Positions 1 through 8,442 are shown, counted from the stretch's first letter. The stretch: 64,000 bases of DNA from Spirochaetota bacterium (GCA_029552945.1 JAKPDD010000023.1:248001-312000); one strand, 5' to 3'. Notes: a model not told the origin generated them from the sequence alone. Translations and numbers: made by a program.

Positions 1-422
1 GTAATATCTCTATTTTCAATTTTTCCTATCATTTGAGATATAATAGCAGGAGAAAACTCTTTTTCAAATTGAATATTTATTTTTGACACCTTCTCTTTTT
101 GATATTCCTGATTTGATATTATATTATCTATTTCTTTGAAAAATAATAACCAACTGTCTTTTATCTCAAGTGTAGATAATATTTTTTGCCCTGTTTGTAT
201 AGCAGAAAACTTATCAACAAGATAGTGTTTATATTTATGAAAAAAAAGTATAAAAAGGCCAGATTCATTTTGATTTTCAATATTTATTTTTCCTTTTATT
301 ACAAGAAAGTCTTTTAATATCCCTTGAACAATTTGTTTTGCTCTATTTATATCATTGTCAGTATACTTCATTACTTTATCTAATTTTTCTGTATATGCTT
401 TAAGTTCTTTTTTTTCTTCCAT
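1..422 (-). CDS. hypothetical protein, 3' end outside window
   Basis: An open frame of about 140 codons runs leftward from an ATG at 422 and leaves the window without a stop. A clear ribosome site (AGGGAGA on the minus strand, about 5-10 bases upstream) supports the start. The product begins MEEKKELKAYTEKLDK and is charged and mainly helical in composition, with no signal peptide or membrane segment. I recognise no family motif. It is transcribed divergently from cysS across about 105 bases of AT-rich spacer that must hold both promoters. A helical PHA-granule partner of the nearby PhaC-like gene was considered, but nothing in the sequence supports it. Confidence 0.7.
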   Translation of the reverse strand, partial: MEEKKELKAYTEKLDKVMKYTDNDINRAKQIVQGILKDFLVIKGKINIENQNESGLFILFFHKYKHYLVDKFSAIQTGQKILSTLEIKDSWLLFFKEIDNIISNQEYQKEKVSKINIQFEKEFSPAIISQMIGKIENRDI

Positions 423-529
423 TTTTATCTCCCTATTATCAAGCTATAACTATTAATGTTATTAAATTTACTTTAAAAATTTTAAATATTTTTAGTTTTT
501 CTAACTATTTTAAGCAAGAGGGTATAAGG

Positions 530-1936
530 TTGAGAGAACTTGTTATATATAATACTTTAACTAAAAAAAAAGAGATTTTTAAAACTATAAATCCAGGAAA
601 GGTTGGAATTTATACATGTGGACCTACCGTTTATAATTTTGTTCACATAGGCAATTTAAGAACATTTATTTTTGAAGACCTTTTTGTAAGATTTTTAAGG
701 TATATAGGATATGATGTTACACATGTTATGAATATAACAGATGTTGATGATAAAACTATAAGAGGCTCGAAAAATGAAAATATTAAACTTAGTGACTATA
801 CTTATAAGTACAAGAAAGCTTTTTTTGAAGATATTGAGACATTGAATATAGTTAAAGCTAATTATTACCCTGAGGCAACAAAACATATAAAGGAGATGGT
901 TAATATTATAAAAACACTTCTGGAAAAAGGGATTGCATACAAAACAGAAGATGGTTCAATATATTTTTCTATATCAAAGTTTAAAGAATATGGGAAACTT
1001 TCAGGTTTTAACCCTGATGAACTTAAAGATGGAGCAAGTGGCAGAGTAAAACTTGATGAATATTCAAAAGATCAACCAGTAGACTTTGTTTTGTGGAAAT
1101 CATATAATGAAGATGATGGAGATGTTTTCTGGGAAACAGAAGTAGGGAAGGGAAGACCTGGATGGCACATAGAGTGTTCTGCTATGAGCATGAAATATCT
1201 GGGAGATACTTTTGATATACACTGTGGAGGAATAGATAATATATTTCCTCACCATGAAAATGAGATAGCACAGAGTAAAGCATATAGTGGAAAAGATCTT
1301 GCAAATTATTGGGTACATTCTGCTTTTCTTAATGTAAATAATGAAAAAATGGCAAAGTCAAAAGGTAATTTTTATACGTTAAGAGATCTATTGGATAAAG
1401 GTTATCATCCAATGGCTATAAGATATTCTTTAATATCAACACATTATAGACAGCCACTTAATTTTTCAGAAGAACTTATAAAACAGAGTCAGTCAACACT
1501 TAATAGAATAAAAGAGTTTATTGTAAGAATTAAGTCTATAAAAAAAGATAAAACAGAGATTAATGTTGATGATATTATAATAAAATCGAAAAATGCTTTT
1601 GTGGAAAATTTATTGGATGATCTTAATATATCCCCGGCTTTAGCAGCTTTTTTTGAGTTTATAAGAAAAATTAACTCTAAATACGATGACCTGGGAAAAG
1701 ATAGTATAGAAAAAATATTGGGCTTTATAAAGGAAGTTGATAAAGTTATTGGCTGTTTTGATCATCTTTTTAAAGATGAAAACCTTGATAAAGAAATAGA
1801 GCAACTTATAAAAGAAAGAGAGGAAGCAAGAAGAAATAAAGACTTTAAAAAAGCCGATGAAATAAGAAATAAACTACTTTCAAAAGGTATTATTTTAAAA
1901 GATACAAAAGAAGGTACTATATGGGAAAAGATATAA
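530..1936 (+). CDS. cysS: cysteinyl-tRNA synthetase
   Basis: Charges tRNA-Cys with cysteine in the cytoplasm. This is a class I synthetase of 468 residues, the usual length. The HIGH-type motif is HIGN at residues 39-42, just after the zinc-site Cys30 (CGPTVY); further zinc ligands sit in GWHIECS and in the FPHHENE stretch; the KMSKS loop reads KMAKSKG near residue 272. Translation is taken from a TTG codon, because AGAGGG lies 7 bases upstream and the product then begins exactly where family members do. Its last codons overlap the start of the PhaC-like gene by 16 bases, so the two are probably translationally coupled. Confidence 0.97.
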   Translation: MRELVIYNTLTKKKEIFKTINPGKVGIYTCGPTVYNFVHIGNLRTFIFEDLFVRFLRYIGYDVTHVMNITDVDDKTIRGSKNENIKLSDYTYKYKKAFFEDIETLNIVKANYYPEATKHIKEMVNIIKTLLEKGIAYKTEDGSIYFSISKFKEYGKLSGFNPDELKDGASGRVKLDEYSKDQPVDFVLWKSYNEDDGDVFWETEVGKGRPGWHIECSAMSMKYLGDTFDIHCGGIDNIFPHHENEIAQSKAYSGKDLANYWVHSAFLNVNNEKMAKSKGNFYTLRDLLDKGYHPMAIRYSLISTHYRQPLNFSEELIKQSQSTLNRIKEFIVRIKSIKKDKTEINVDDIIIKSKNAFVENLLDDLNISPALAAFFEFIRKINSKYDDLGKDSIEKILGFIKEVDKVIGCFDHLFKDENLDKEIEQLIKEREEARRNKDFKKADEIRNKLLSKGIILKDTKEGTIWEKI

Positions 1937-2979
1937 ATGAAGAATTAAAAGAAAAGATAAAAAAAGATTATGATGATTTTGTAAAATACTTAGATGAAAT
2001 TGCCAATAATTTTTTAGGTACAGATATTGATAAAGAAATAGGATCAAGTAAAAAGAGTTTAGTTTTTGAAAATGATATAATGGAACTATATTCATATGAA
2101 GGAGAAAAAAGAATACCACTATTAATTGTAACTCCTCTAATCAATGGATATTATATACTTGACCTTTTACCAGAGATAAGTTTTACAAAATTCTTGATAG
2201 AAAATGGGATAAGCCCTTACATAATTAAATGGAAAAATATAAAAGAGTATGATGAAAAGTATACATTAGATTACTATGTATTAAATGGAGTTAAGAATGC
2301 TGTAGATTTTGTTTTTGAAAATGAAAAAAAAGATATAATCTTATTAGGTCATTGTCTTGGTGGTGTTTTGACATCATTGTATCTTTCCTGTTTTAATAAC
2401 GAGAAAGTTCTAAAATATATTAGCATGAACTCACCATATGATTTTTCAAAAATGGGTATTGTATCATCTTTAACATCAAGTGAAATAATAGATATTGATA
2501 AACTGGTCGATTCTCTAGGAAATATTCCTGCTGATTATCAAACTCTATCTTTTCAGTTTATAAATCCTGCAGTAAGATTTAAGAGCTTAATGGGAATTTT
2601 TTATAATTATAGGAATAAGTTTTTTTTAAGGGTGTATAAAGCTTTATTATATTGGAGAGATGATAATATAGATATGCCGGGTGAGTTTGCAAGGAGCCTT
2701 ATAAAATATTTTTTTCAGCAGAATAGATTTTTTAATGAGGAATTGGAGTTTATTAATAAAAAAGTAAGTCTGTCGAATATAAAAATACCAGTACTTAATG
2801 TAATAAGCCAATTTGATGATATTGCTCCTTATCCTGCATGTGATGCTCTCTCTAACAAAGTAATTAATGTTGAAAGAATTATATTACCTAATGGGCATTT
2901 GGCAATAGTTCTAATGAGTATGATAGGAGTTGATCATAAACCTTATTGGGAAAAGATTATCGAATGGATAAAAAAATAA
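1921..2979 (+). CDS. class III poly(3-hydroxyalkanoate) synthase-like alpha/beta hydrolase
   Basis: A 352-residue alpha/beta-hydrolase whose length and order of motifs match the PhaC subunit of class III PHA synthases, which polymerise hydroxyacyl-CoA on cytoplasmic granules. The nucleophile elbow is GHCLGG with cysteine (Cys145) in place of the lipase serine, as in PHA synthases (GxCxGG). The other triad members are visible as Asp299 (QFDDIAPYPA) and His326 (PNGHLAIV). The middle stretch DSLGNIPADYQTLSFQ resembles the family's DTMGNIPGELLNWTF region. Class III enzymes need a PhaE partner; none is recognisable here, nor are phaA or phaB. AGAAGG precedes the ATG inside cysS. An acyltransferase or esterase of the same superfamily is the alternative. 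Confidence 0.8.
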   Translation: MGKDINEELKEKIKKDYDDFVKYLDEIANNFLGTDIDKEIGSSKKSLVFENDIMELYSYEGEKRIPLLIVTPLINGYYILDLLPEISFTKFLIENGISPYIIKWKNIKEYDEKYTLDYYVLNGVKNAVDFVFENEKKDIILLGHCLGGVLTSLYLSCFNNEKVLKYISMNSPYDFSKMGIVSSLTSSEIIDIDKLVDSLGNIPADYQTLSFQFINPAVRFKSLMGIFYNYRNKFFLRVYKALLYWRDDNIDMPGEFARSLIKYFFQQNRFFNEELEFINKKVSLSNIKIPVLNVISQFDDIAPYPACDALSNKVINVERIILPNGHLAIVLMSMIGVDHKPYWEKIIEWIKK

Positions 2980-3314
2980 TATTTTTACTATTTTTACATT
3001 TATCTATTTTTCCTCATCCTTACGATGAGAGATTAGCTGATATTATGATAAAAGCAAAAGAAGCATATTTAAAGAAAAATCTAACTGTACTTATTTCTGC
3101 CTCTTATGACTTGCTTTATTTGGAGGAGATAAAAGACCTTAAAAAAGTTCTTAAGTTAGCAGAAGAGGTTACTATTATTAAAAAATCTGAAGCAGGTGCA
3201 TTACACATTTCACAAATTTATAAGAAATTAGGAATGGAATCTGATTATTTTAAATGGAAAATTATTTATGATAAAATACTTAATTCAAAAGGTAAAAGAT
3301 GGAAAAAAGATTGA
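2964..3314 (+). CDS. small secreted hypothetical protein
   Basis: The chosen ATG gives MDKKIIFLLFLHLSIF, a short basic start followed by a hydrophobic stretch typical of a signal peptide; an upstream in-frame ATG at 2946 would spoil this. The mature part (about 95 residues) is helical and Lys/Glu-rich with no recognised domain; the pattern YLKKN...LLYLEE...YKKLG is loosely repeat-like. It overlaps the PhaC-like gene by 16 bases upstream and the HD gene by 16 bases downstream, so it belongs to the same unit. A periplasmic role is inferred from the signal peptide only. Confidence 0.65.
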   Translation: MDKKIIFLLFLHLSIFPHPYDERLADIMIKAKEAYLKKNLTVLISASYDLLYLEEIKDLKKVLKLAEEVTIIKKSEAGALHISQIYKKLGMESDYFKWKIIYDKILNSKGKRWKKD

Positions 3315-4069
3315 TTGAAGAATTTTTATATGTTTTACAGAATTATGATAAACCATCAATATGGATAGAGGAAAAAAGAAAAACCGGGGAATTAGCGATT
3401 TTTTTCCCTGAAATAATTGATTGCGTAGATATTAAACAAAACTCTTATCACAAGTATGATGTCTATTATCACCTACTTTATTCATGTGATGCTGCTATAA
3501 AGAAATTGAATGTTAGACTTGCTGCAATTATGCATGACATAGGAAAAGTTGAGACAAAGCTTTTTTCAGAAAATGAAAATGATTTTGTTTTTTATAAACA
3601 TGAGATAATAGGATCAAATAAGGCTTATAATATAATGAAAAGATGGAATTTGCCTATTTCTCTTATAAAAAATGTTGTTAAACTTATAAGATTTCATATG
3701 TTTCATTATAAAGAATATTGGACAGATTCAGCAGTAAGAAGATTTATAAAGAGGATTGGGAAGGATAATATAGAGGATCTTTTTAGTCTTAGGATAGCTG
3801 ACAGAGAGGGAAACGGATTTAGGAGTGGGGAACCAGAAAAAATAAAACTTTTTAGAAAAAGGATTTTAAATATTATTGAAGAGGAAAAAAAGTTTAAAAT
3901 AAAAGACCTTGAAATTTCAGGTTATGATATAATTCAACTTGGTGTAAAAGAGGGGCCATTAGTTGGTGAAATTTTAAGATATTTATATAACAGTGTTGTT
4001 AGCAATAAAATTGAAAACAATAAAGATGTACTTATTGATAGTGCAAAATTTTTTATAGAAAAGAAATAA
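3299..4069 (+). CDS. HD-domain protein resembling the C-terminal part of CCA tRNA nucleotidyltransferase
   Basis: A 256-residue soluble protein with a metal-binding HD signature (MHDIGK, His79-Asp80), an upstream YHLLYSCDAA helix, and downstream HEIIGS and RFHMFHY segments supplying further histidines. The later segment LFSLRIADREGNG and the closing ISGYDIIQLGVKEGPLVGEIL motif are characteristic of the C-terminal half of bacterial CCA-adding and poly(A) polymerase family enzymes. The N-terminal nucleotidyltransferase head (GGxxRD and DxD) is absent, so it cannot add CCA itself. It is probably a stand-alone phosphohydrolase or an RNA-binding remnant. It starts within the last codons of the preceding gene after AAAAGG. 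Confidence 0.8.
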   Translation: MEKRLIEEFLYVLQNYDKPSIWIEEKRKTGELAIFFPEIIDCVDIKQNSYHKYDVYYHLLYSCDAAIKKLNVRLAAIMHDIGKVETKLFSENENDFVFYKHEIIGSNKAYNIMKRWNLPISLIKNVVKLIRFHMFHYKEYWTDSAVRRFIKRIGKDNIEDLFSLRIADREGNGFRSGEPEKIKLFRKRILNIIEEEKKFKIKDLEISGYDIIQLGVKEGPLVGEILRYLYNSVVSNKIENNKDVLIDSAKFFIEKK

Positions 4070-4093
4070 TAAGTCTTATTTTAAGGTGTTTAT

Positions 4094-5929
4094 ATGAAAT
4101 TTATCAATTTTATTTTGTTTTTACTTTTGTTAAATACATTTTCTTTTTCTTTTAAGGGTTTTGTAATTGGGGGTGAAGTTAGAAAAAAAGATTTTACTAT
4201 CGATAAGTTTATCTTAATAGAAGAAAAAGACTTTAAAATATTAGATAAAGATGAAATAAAAACATTAAATAATGGAAATTTTGTAGTGTACGATGAACAA
4301 ACCTATTTTGTTATTAAACCTTTCTCTAAGATTAATATTAGTTTTAATGACATTTTTTTAGAATATGGTTTTTTATTAATAGAAAATAGTTCGGATAATG
4401 TAAAAAGGATAAAAACAAATTTTTTTGAGTTTTATTTTTCAAAAGGAATTTTCCTTATTAATGTAAAAGAAGATGGGTTTTATGAAATAGTTTCTATAAA
4501 AGGTACATCAAGAATTGTTTCAAGTGGTGGTTCTTATATATTAAACAATTATCAGAGGCTTATTTATAATAAAGAGAGTATATCTTATTCCTATTTACCT
4601 ATAGAAGAAGTAGATTATTATAAAAAAGAGTATGGATACTTTCTCTATTCTAAGTCTCTCTTAGAGAGCTCTATTGAAGAAAGAAAAAAGTTTTGGAATA
4701 TATTCTTTGGTTTTGGAGTTTCATTACTTTCTGGTGAATATAAGGATTATTTAATACTTTCTCCAAAAGTAGGATTTAGATATAAAGGCTTTAATTTAAG
4801 GCTTATATTGCCAGTTTATGTGGATTATAAAGATAAGAGTTTTTATAAACCTGATACTTTTGGCAATAAAGATGAATGGGACTTTGAATCATTTTCAGAT
4901 TCGCTATCAGATCTTATACTAAAAATAGATTCTATCAGTTATAAATATAATGGAATTTATATTGAATCTGGAAATATAGACAAAATAGATATTGGTAATA
5001 ACACTGTATTAGATTATTTTAGACCAAATATCAATTATCCACAAAATAGGGTTTTATCTTTAAAATCTACTATTTCATTTTATAACTGGGGATTGATGAG
5101 TTTTGTAAGTGACTTATCTTCCTGCGAAATTTTTGGAATAAGGGGTTATTATAATCCCTTTAGAGGTAATATTTTTTTAGATAAGACTGAAATAGGTTTA
5201 ACTTTTGTCTCTGATCTTGACCCTAATGACTTAAAAAAATCGAAGGCTAAAGATAAGTTGTTTGCTTTTGGTATGGATTTTAATTTCCCTATCTATAATT
5301 TGTGGGAAAAAGTTACTTTTAATTTTTATATTGAGACTTCTAAAATTTTTGTTTATAATAATAGTTTTTCTGATGTTAATGGTTTTGCTATGTCTTATGG
5401 GGTTAAAGGTAACATTTTTTATTACTTTCATTATAGACTTGGGGGGATTATACTTAAAGATGATTATCCAGATAGTTATTTTGATTCTATGTATATACTT
5501 AGTAGGAAAAGCAAGTTTTATAATCTTTTAACTAAAAGTGAGAACAATAAATATGGTATATTTTTTGGATTAAGTTTTGATAAAATTTCAGTTATAAAAT
5601 TTGATATCTCATATAGAGAGACTTTAAGTGAAAAAATTATTGAAAATGTTTATGATAATAAGTTTTCTTTTGACCTGTTTTTATATCCTGAAGTACTTGA
5701 TTTTATGTATTTTAATATAGGATATTATAGAGTAGGAATAGATGGTTTTTCTGAATTTTTTAAAAATATTTTTAGTGATGACAGGACAAGCATTAATATT
5801 GGTTTAATATTGCCTTTTAAACTTGAGTATTTATATTGGAAGATTAATTACAGAAGGTCTCTTTATATATATGAAAATTATTACAAAATTGAGAATAGTT
5901 ATGAAAGTCAGGTAAGTTATAGATTTTAA
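4094..5929 (+). CDS. outer-membrane protein with FecR-like N-terminal part and predicted beta-barrel
   Basis: A 611-residue exported protein. Residues 1-20 are a signal peptide (MKFINFILFLLLLN, cleavage after about FSFS). Residues 20-180 are beta-rich; the run around SIKGTSRIVSSGGSYIL looks like a FecR-type fold. From about residue 200 the protein alternates aromatic and polar residues in long strands with short turns, and it ends YRF. A terminal Phe is the usual recognition signal of outer-membrane barrels. AAGGTG precedes the ATG. It follows the HD gene after 24 bases and converges on flaB, sharing the terminator between them. Function unknown; a porin or receptor-like role is possible. Confidence 0.65.
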   Translation: MKFINFILFLLLLNTFSFSFKGFVIGGEVRKKDFTIDKFILIEEKDFKILDKDEIKTLNNGNFVVYDEQTYFVIKPFSKINISFNDIFLEYGFLLIENSSDNVKRIKTNFFEFYFSKGIFLINVKEDGFYEIVSIKGTSRIVSSGGSYILNNYQRLIYNKESISYSYLPIEEVDYYKKEYGYFLYSKSLLESSIEERKKFWNIFFGFGVSLLSGEYKDYLILSPKVGFRYKGFNLRLILPVYVDYKDKSFYKPDTFGNKDEWDFESFSDSLSDLILKIDSISYKYNGIYIESGNIDKIDIGNNTVLDYFRPNINYPQNRVLSLKSTISFYNWGLMSFVSDLSSCEIFGIRGYYNPFRGNIFLDKTEIGLTFVSDLDPNDLKKSKAKDKLFAFGMDFNFPIYNLWEKVTFNFYIETSKIFVYNNSFSDVNGFAMSYGVKGNIFYYFHYRLGGIILKDDYPDSYFDSMYILSRKSKFYNLLTKSENNKYGIFFGLSFDKISVIKFDISYRETLSEKIIENVYDNKFSFDLFLYPEVLDFMYFNIGYYRVGIDGFSEFFKNIFSDDRTSINIGLILPFKLEYLYWKINYRRSLYIYENYYKIENSYESQVSYRF

Positions 5930-5931
5930 AA

Positions 5932-5964
5932 AAAAGGAGCCCCGTAGAAAAGGGGCAACCTTTT
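5932..5964 (-). terminator. rho-independent terminator of flaB
   Basis: GCCCC (5939-5943) pairs with GGGGC (5952-5956) around an 8-base loop; outer AAAAGG and CCTTTT flanks extend the stem. Read on the minus strand the hairpin is followed by a long run of T, directly after the flaB stop. The flanks could also serve the plus-strand barrel gene. Confidence 0.85.
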
Positions 5965-6823
5965 ATCTTAACAACTGGAGAACTGACTGGTTCTTTTGGT
6001 TAGCCTGAGCAAGCATAGCAGTCGCAGATTGAATAAGTATGTTATTCTTAGAATAATCAACCATTTCTGCTGCCATGTCTGTGTCTCTTATTCTTGATTC
6101 AGCAGCTTGTAAATTTTCAGCAGCAATTAATATACCCTTAGTTGCAAACTCAAGCCTGTTCTGGTATGCACCAAGGTCTGCTCTTTGCTTACTTACTCTT
6201 TTTAATGCTTCATCAAGTACACCTATTGCAGTATTTGCTTTTGTGATAGTTGATAGACTTAAAACTTCTCCTGTTGTAAGTTCTTTCAATCCTAGTGCTT
6301 TAGCAGTCATTGTTCCTATATTTACTTTCTCTCTCTGGTCCATGTTTGCACCTATATGGAACCACATACTTCCTGTAGCAACTTGTCCTTCAGTAGCAGC
6401 AGCATATCTTCCAGTAAGCATATTAAGACCATTAAACTGAGCATGAGATGCAATTCTGTCTACTTCATCTACAAGTTGAGATACTTCAACCTGGATCTGC
6501 ATCCTGTCCTCAACTGTATAAATACCGTTTGCTGCCTGAACTGCAAGTTCTCTTATTCTTTGGATAATGTCTTGAGTGTTTTGTAGGTATCCTTCTGTAG
6601 TTTGGATAAAAGATATTCCATCCTGTGCATTTTGAGCAGCCCTATTAAGACCTCTTATCTGGCTTCTCATCTTTTCAGATACAGCAAGACCAGATGCATC
6701 ATCACCTGCTCTGTTTATCCTTGTACCAGATGAGAGTTTTTCAATGTTTTTTTGGAGATTAATATCATTAATCCCCAATTGCCTGTTGGCATAAATTGCA
6801 CTAAGATTGTGATTAATTATCAT
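5963..6823 (-). CDS. flaB: flagellin, core filament protein FlaB
   Basis: Periplasmic flagellar filament core protein of spirochaetes, 286 residues. The N-terminal D0/D1 helix region ([36 protein letters not shown]) and the C-terminal helix region ([18 protein letters not shown], ending QSVLQLLR) are both intact. The short centre with [14 protein letters not shown] is diagnostic of spirochaetal FlaB, which lacks the variable outer domains of other flagellins. The start is placed at the second ATG, six bases after AAGGAGG; the ATG at 6829 directly abuts this site and cannot use it. A sigma-28-like promoter lies upstream. No other flagellar gene is near. Confidence 0.97.
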   Translation of the reverse strand: MIINHNLSAIYANRQLGINDINLQKNIEKLSSGTRINRAGDDASGLAVSEKMRSQIRGLNRAAQNAQDGISFIQTTEGYLQNTQDIIQRIRELAVQAANGIYTVEDRMQIQVEVSQLVDEVDRIASHAQFNGLNMLTGRYAAATEGQVATGSMWFHIGANMDQREKVNIGTMTAKALGLKELTTGEVLSLSTITKANTAIGVLDEALKRVSKQRADLGAYQNRLEFATKGILIAAENLQAAESRIRDTDMAAEMVDYSKNNILIQSATAMLAQANQKNQSVLQLLR

Positions 6824-6867
6824 GTACATCCTCCTTGAAAAATTTTTCCTTCCTGGACAATCATAAA

Positions 6868-6895
6868 TAATCGGATTTTTGATGCTTAGAATTTA
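6868..6895 (-). promoter_or_regulatory. sigma-28 (FliA)-type promoter of flaB
   Basis: On the minus strand TAAA (6895-6892) is followed after 16 bases by TCCGATTA (6875-6868). This is close to the flagellar class consensus TAAA-N15-GCCGATAA, with the CCGAT core conserved. It sits about 45 bases upstream of the flaB start, which is typical for late flagellar genes. Spacing is one base longer than ideal. Confidence 0.6.
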
Positions 6896-6923
6896 TTTTT
6901 TTATAAATTTTTAATTAAATTTT

Positions 6924-6955
6924 ACTAACCCCTATACCGTGGAGTTTGTATTAGT
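6924..6955 (+). promoter_or_regulatory. candidate S6:S18 autoregulatory leader of the rpsF operon
   Basis: Upstream of rpsF, ACTAA (6924-6928) can pair with TTAGT (6951-6955), enclosing a C-rich strand and a CCG (6937-6939) followed by TGG. Bacterial rpsF leaders carry a hairpin with a conserved CCG element bound by the S6:S18 complex to repress the operon. Position and CCG fit, but I could not fold the inner helix convincingly, so this is tentative. Confidence 0.3.
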
Positions 6956-6991
6956 TTAATAGAAAAATATCCTGAATTTTGGGAGGTAATT

Positions 6992-7270
6992 TTGAAAAAA
7001 TATGAAGTTATGGTAATCTTTGATACAAGAGTAGAAACAACAGTAATTAAAGAATGGTTTATAAATACAATTAAAGAAAAAGGTGGAACTATTGATTCTG
7101 AAAAAGATATGGGGATAAAAAAATTAGCATATCCTATTGATAAAAAAGATAAAGGTATTTACTATCTGTTTTATGTTAATCTTGAACCTACTCAATTATC
7201 TAAAGTTTATAAAGACTTGAATTTAAAAGAAGAAATAGTAAGATATATATTTATTAAGAAAGAGAAGTAA
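6992..7270 (+). CDS. rpsF: 30S ribosomal protein S6
   Basis: Small-subunit protein that binds the central domain of 16S rRNA with S18. The 92-residue product has the standard S6 fold pattern: MKKYEVMVIFDT first strand, GIKKLAYPIDKKDKGIYYLFYV in the centre (in two adjoining pieces), and a final VRYIFIKKE strand. It starts at TTG with GGGAGG 5 bases upstream; no ATG fits the family start. First gene of the conserved S6-SSB-S18-L9 operon and divergent from flaB. Shorter acidic or basic tails seen in other species are absent. Confidence 0.95.
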   Translation: MKKYEVMVIFDTRVETTVIKEWFINTIKEKGGTIDSEKDMGIKKLAYPIDKKDKGIYYLFYVNLEPTQLSKVYKDLNLKEEIVRYIFIKKEK

Positions 7271-7279
7271 GGATAGATC

Positions 7280-7663
7280 ATGAATAGAGTTATTCTTTCT
7301 GGCAGACTTGTTTCTGATCCTGAAATAAGAGCAACGGGTAGTGGAGTTAATGTAGCAAAGTTTAGTCTGGCGGTTAATGAATATATAAAAGGAGAGGAAA
7401 AAACAAGTTTTTTTGATTGTACAGCTTTTGGTAAAACAGCTGATTTTTTAAGACAGTACAGCCAGAAAGGGTCTAGAGTTCTTGTAGATGGTTCTTTGAG
7501 ACAGGAAAAATGGCAGGACAGTGAAGGAAATAATAGATATAAAATATCTATTATTGTAAATAGGGTTGAACTTATGGGATCAACTAAACAAAAAGAAGAA
7601 TCAGAAAATTATAACCATGAATATGAATATGGTGAAGATGATAGTGATGATATACCTTTTTAA
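7280..7663 (+). CDS. ssb: single-stranded DNA-binding protein
   Basis: Coats single-stranded DNA in replication, repair and recombination. The 127-residue product has an N-terminal OB fold (MNRVILSGRLVSDPEIRAT, FFDCTAFGKTADFL, VDGSLRQEKWQD) ending near residue 105, a very short linker, and the acidic tail ending DDIPF that recruits partner proteins. It is on the short side for SSB because the linker is compact. It lies 9 bases after rpsF and 25 before rpsR, so SSB is made with the ribosomal proteins, as in many bacteria. Confidence 0.96.
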   Translation: MNRVILSGRLVSDPEIRATGSGVNVAKFSLAVNEYIKGEEKTSFFDCTAFGKTADFLRQYSQKGSRVLVDGSLRQEKWQDSEGNNRYKISIIVNRVELMGSTKQKEESENYNHEYEYGEDDSDDIPF

Positions 7664-7688
7664 AAATAACTTATTAGGAGTGTTTTAA

Positions 7689-7973
7689 ATGGAAGATAAA
7701 GAAATAAAAAAAGAAGAGATGCAAGAAACAGAAGTTGCACTACCAAAGTTTCTTTTTAAAAAGAAAAAATGTTTTTTCTGTAAAGAAAAGAGAGATATAG
7801 ATTATAAAGATTCTAAGCTCCTTGCAAGATTTGTTTCTGATAGAGGCAAAATATTGCCAAGAAGAATTACAGGAACCTGTGCTATGCATCAGAGAAAACT
7901 TAAGGTTGCTATAAAGAGGGCAAGATATATGGCTCTTCTACCTTATGTTAGTATAGAAAAAATAAAGATATAA
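7689..7973 (+). CDS. rpsR: 30S ribosomal protein S18
   Basis: Partner of S6 on the 16S rRNA platform. The 94-residue product has an acidic, disordered N-terminal extension (about 20 residues, [12 protein letters not shown]) followed by the conserved core: [31 protein letters not shown] and [12 protein letters not shown]. The paired cysteines at the start of the core (CFFC) are of the zinc-binding type. AGGAG precedes the ATG. Third gene of the operon. Confidence 0.95.
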   Translation: MEDKEIKKEEMQETEVALPKFLFKKKKCFFCKEKRDIDYKDSKLLARFVSDRGKILPRRITGTCAMHQRKLKVAIKRARYMALLPYVSIEKIKI

Positions 7974-7986
7974 GGGAGTTTTAAAT

Positions 7987-8436
7987 ATGATAGAAGTTAT
8001 CTTGCTAAAAGATGTGATTGGTTTGGGAGAAGAGGGAGATATAGTTAGGGTAAGAGATGGTTACGCAAGGAATTATTTGTTACCTAAACAAATAGCAGTT
8101 AAAAAGAATGAAAATACTTTAAGAATGATACAAAAAAGAAGAGAAGAGATAGAAAAAAGGAAAGAAGAAAAAAGAAAATTAAATATGAGCATTAAGGAAA
8201 AAATAGAGTCTCAAAAAATAGAAATAACAAAAAGAGTTACAGAAGGCAATAAACTTTATGGTTCTGTTTCAGCAAAAGATATTGAAGACATGTTAAAAGA
8301 AAGAGGAATAGAAATAACTAGACATAATGTTGAATTACCTGGGCCAATAAAAACTACTGGAGATTATGTAATACATATAAAACTTATTGGTGGTGAAAAA
8401 GCAGATCTTCATCTTTCTATAAAACCACAGGAATAA
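7987..8436 (+). CDS. rplI: 50S ribosomal protein L9
   Basis: Large-subunit protein with two globular domains joined by a long helix. The 149-residue product shows the N-terminal domain (MIEVILLKDVIGLGEEGD, VRDGYARNYLLPK), the lysine/glutamate-rich connecting helix (residues about 45-75), and the C-terminal domain (GNKLYGSVSAKDI, HNVELPGPIKTTGDY). Length is normal. Last gene of the operon; a hairpin follows 7 bases after its stop. Confidence 0.96.
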   Translation: MIEVILLKDVIGLGEEGDIVRVRDGYARNYLLPKQIAVKKNENTLRMIQKRREEIEKRKEEKRKLNMSIKEKIESQKIEITKRVTEGNKLYGSVSAKDIEDMLKERGIEITRHNVELPGPIKTTGDYVIHIKLIGGEKADLHLSIKPQE

Positions 8437-8442
8437 TTTTTA

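Noticed and set aside
1-422. Left-edge gene as PhaE or a phasin for the PhaC-like enzyme
   Set aside because: It is divergent from, not co-directional with, the PhaC-like gene and shows no recognisable PhaE signature; its end is also missing.
6075-6586. Open frames on the plus strand opposite flaB (121 and 76 codons)
   Set aside because: They mirror the strongly conserved flagellin frame, have no ribosome site and resemble no protein; they result from flagellin codon use.
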